A stretch of DNA of 64,000 nt, taken from assembly GCF_020616515.1 (NCBI RefSeq), contig NZ_CP085135.1:6247001-6311000 (forward strand), given 5' to 3'. The notes below the pieces were generated by a model. That model was not told the DNA's origin and made no database searches. It saw only the letters and a list, made by a program, of their open reading frames with translations. The DNA is from Mesorhizobium sp. PAMC28654. GTDB taxonomy: Bacteria; Pseudomonadota; Alphaproteobacteria; Rhizobiales; Rhizobiaceae. This document shows, piece after piece, positions 59,990-64,000 of the stretch; within the stretch, counting starts at the first letter, position 1; every line of letters starts with the position of its first letter. The position numbers were made by a program, and so were the translations under genes.

Positions 59990-60036
59990 GGGAATGGAGT
60001 TCTCCCGAAACCGCCGATAATGGCTGATGACTCCTG
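59990..60036 (+). ncRNA. Fluoride riboswitch (crcB motif)
   Basis: The conserved core is present: GGGAATGGAGTTCTCCC, then GAAACCGCCGATAATGGCTG and ATGACTCCTGC. GGGA (59990-59993) pairs with TCCC (60003-60006), and GGAGT (59996-60000) pairs perfectly with ACTCC (60030-60034), the pseudoknot of this class. The expression platform may be the CCCGCC/GGCGGG hairpin near 60065-60080, upstream of the crcB start. It should turn on crcB when fluoride binds. Confidence 0.88.
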
Positions 60037-60111
60037 CCGCGAAACCGCGGTGGGAATCTGTCGATCCCGCCGCAATGGCGGGCTTCGTGCTCGCCTCAGA
60101 GAGGATCGAGC

Positions 60112-60541
60112 ATGTCGTTCACGAATTGTCTTCTGGTCATGGTTGGCGGCGCGCTGGGCACGCTGGCGCGCTATCTCGTCTCCACATGGGCGCTGCCGGT
60201 GAGCAGCCAGCTGCCCTGGGGCACGATCGTCATCAACATCAGCGGCTCGCTGCTGATCGGCTTCTTCGGCACGCTGACCCTGGCCAGCGGGCGGTATCCG
60301 GCCTCCGAAAGCCTGCGCCTGTTCGTGATGATCGGCCTGTGGCGGCTACACGACGTTCTCCTCGTTCAGCCTGCAGACGCTGGACTTGCTACGGGCTGGC
60401 GGGCTCGGCCGGGCGGCGCTCAACATCGGCCTGTCGGTGGTGCTGTGCGTGGGCGCGGTGGCGCTCGGCCACGTCATCGCCGCCCGCATCAATGGCGGTG
60501 GCGTGCAGATCGCCCAGATCAGCATTGAGGAAGAGGCTTAG
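60112..60541 (+). pseudogene. crcB: Fluoride exporter CrcB/Fluc, frameshifted
   Basis: The N-terminal half reads VGGALGTLARYLVSTWALPV and GTIVINISGSLLIGFFGTLT, the fluoride-channel signature. The frame breaks after FVMIGL. Two missing bases near 60338-60344 would restore [20 protein letters not shown], then [20 protein letters not shown], ending at 60541; about 143 residues, normal for CrcB. The conserved aromatic/serine lining ([10 protein letters not shown]) is intact after the shift. It lies 76 bases after the fluoride riboswitch. Confidence 0.82.
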
Positions 60542-60643
60542 GAGCGGGCTTCTATTGAGCAAGGAATTTTTTCCTAGAAAATCGTTGCCCGGGTGAGGGC
60601 AGCAATGTTATATATTTGCCCATGGTGCTGATTTGCGCCGATG

Positions 60644-60665
60644 ACCCGCCGCCGAGGCGGGTTTT
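60644..60665 (+). terminator. Terminator hairpin, copy 2 of the repeated module
   Basis: ACCCGCC-GCCGA-GGCGGGT, then TTTG, downstream of crcB. Shares GCTGATTTGCGCCG with copy 1. Confidence 0.65.
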
Positions 60666-60704
60666 GTGTTTCTGGCTTTGCCTGCCGTATTTGCCGACCG
60701 CCCT

Positions 60705-61166
60705 TTACCTCGACTGCGGTGTTCGCTTGACCACCTGAAAGGTCGGTTCCTTGGCCGACAGAACGTCAAGGCATGTCCAGCCGGTCACGAAGCGATAGTG
60801 CGTTGCCGGGTTCTGTGTGAACTTCCAGGTCTCGGATTGCGTTGCCTCGAAGACGGCTCCTTCGATCCGATAGGCGAAGTGGTGGGGAACGAGACCTTCG
60901 TTGGGCGTGCTCTCATTCTCGGTGCTCAGCGGCATTTCATCGAGAATGCGGATGATCACCGAATGATTGGTGAACAGCACACGCAAGACATGGTGTTCGT
61001 CGCCGGGGATTATGAAGTCCGCGACGACCTCGTCGTCCGTCCAGCGCAATTCGCGCAAGTCGCTTTGGACGCAGTCGAAGTCGGGACTTACAGCGATGGG
61101 ATGGTATCGAGGCAAATCAGGTCCGCTTTCCAGTTGGCTATTGCGACAGGAAACAGCCCACTGCAT
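60705..61166 (-). CDS. Hypothetical protein, 153 aa
   Basis: Begins MQWAVSCRNSQLESGPDLPR and continues as a beta-rich domain (VLRVLFTNHSVIIRILDEMP, then YRIEGAVFEATQSETWKFTQ). Fold unknown; it looks like a small immunity or accessory protein because it pairs with another small gene that overlaps its start by 29 bases and has a similar pattern. The start could be internal. No family recognised. Confidence 0.6.
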   Translation of the reverse strand: MQWAVSCRNSQLESGPDLPRYHPIAVSPDFDCVQSDLRELRWTDDEVVADFIIPGDEHHVLRVLFTNHSVIIRILDEMPLSTENESTPNEGLVPHHFAYRIEGAVFEATQSETWKFTQNPATHYRFVTGWTCLDVLSAKEPTFQVVKRTPQSR

Positions 61167-61496
61167 CGCCTACGACATAGGAGGCACGGAGGCTGCCGTC
61201 GCTGTCCTTGAACAGCAGAACGAATGCACTCGTCCCGACGTCGAAAGCCAGAAAATAACCTAGGCGGTCGTCGCTGACCACGGCGTAAGGGGCGGCAGGC
61301 GCATCCGCGTGCTTCCCGAATGCACAATGGCGTCAGCCCAGTATGGCTCGACCAAGGCGTCCTTCATTGCCTGCACACCTTCGACAAAGAACGTGTCTGG
61401 CAACGGCGTGCCCACAAGGCCCTCCGGACGCTCGATCACGTAAGTGTCGATTTCCATTCTGACCAACCGTCTGATTTCCTGAAGATCCACGCCCAT
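61138..61496 (-). pseudogene. Hypothetical protein paired with the 153-aa gene, frameshifted
   Basis: The 5' frame reads MGVDLQEIRRLVRMEIDTYV, then GTPLPDTFFVEGVQAMKDAL. Adding one base near 61310 continues it as ADAPAAPYAVVSDDRLGYFL, then AFDVGTSAFVLLFKDSDGSL and YVVGDAVGCFLSQ, stop at 61138-61140; about 119 residues. Both halves look genuinely coding. It overlaps the downstream 153-aa gene, like toxin-immunity or regulator pairs, but this is only a layout analogy. The 5' flank borders the IS21 end. Confidence 0.58.
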
Positions 61497-61610
61497 ACCT
61501 CATTCCGCCATCATCATCTTCCCATCTAGCCACCATTTCCACAACGCGCGGCGCACTGGCTATAGCGCGACGATCTGGATGAGACGTGAGCGGCGATCTG
61601 GATGAGATTC

Positions 61611-64000
<2,390 letters not shown>

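Overview
The window reads as a chromosomal stretch of a Mesorhizobium-like member of the Rhizobiales. The sequence is GC-rich and carries families typical of that order: DUF982, DUF3606, DUF2158/YodC, CsbD, HWE/HisKA_2 kinases, Omp25/31-like barrels, EcfG-type promoters and short palindromic intergenic repeats. The species is inferred, not proven.

Layout. 0-6.7 kb: the end of an amino-acid ABC transporter and a multi-domain Rid protein on the plus strand converge on a three-gene minus-strand operon: ATP-grasp ligase fused to a C39-like domain, a class V-like PLP enzyme and a PLP decarboxylase. 6.9-11.8 kb: a TetR repressor with a palindromic operator diverges from a three-subunit molybdenum aldehyde oxidoreductase (Fe-S, FAD, Mo subunits). 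12-19.3 kb: small secreted proteins, an SPFH protein, and an AT-rich divergent promoter between an exported protein/membrane protein pair and a lipoprotein/lysozyme-like pair. 19.5-22.4 kb: a LysR-SDR-reductase cassette bounded by a truncated and a complete copy of a yodC-like gene. 22.6-35.7 kb: methyltransferase, MocR regulator with a divergent flavoprotein, cyclopropane-fatty-acid synthase, a stress-promoter csbD next to a sensor kinase, GntR, a C39-like gene next to a D-Ala-D-Ala ligase, and an AraC regulator. 35.9-38.5 kb: three tandem outer-membrane barrels with a shared upstream block. 38.7-48.3 kb: FAD oxidoreductase, a TetR-controlled SDR pair with matched operators, AI-2E transporter, exported methyltransferase-like protein, aldo-keto reductase, diguanylate cyclase. 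48.4-59.7 kb: an accessory region of very small genes, many behind promoters matching the alphaproteobacterial general-stress sigma factor EcfG (GGAAC-N16-CGTT), plus a tRNA-Gln. 60-61.5 kb: a fluoride riboswitch with crcB and a small gene pair. 61.6 kb to the end: an IS21-family element that reaches the window edge.

Two themes stand out. First, exact EcfG-type promoters precede five small or membrane-protein genes or operons, four of them within 48.7-54.4 kb, and three near-matches lie in the same accessory region, which suggests a physical hotspot of the general stress regulon. Second, at least eight genes carry single- or double-base frameshifts while both reading-frame halves remain well conserved. 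Sequencing or assembly error is the simplest explanation, recent decay the alternative; reconstructed products are described gene by gene.
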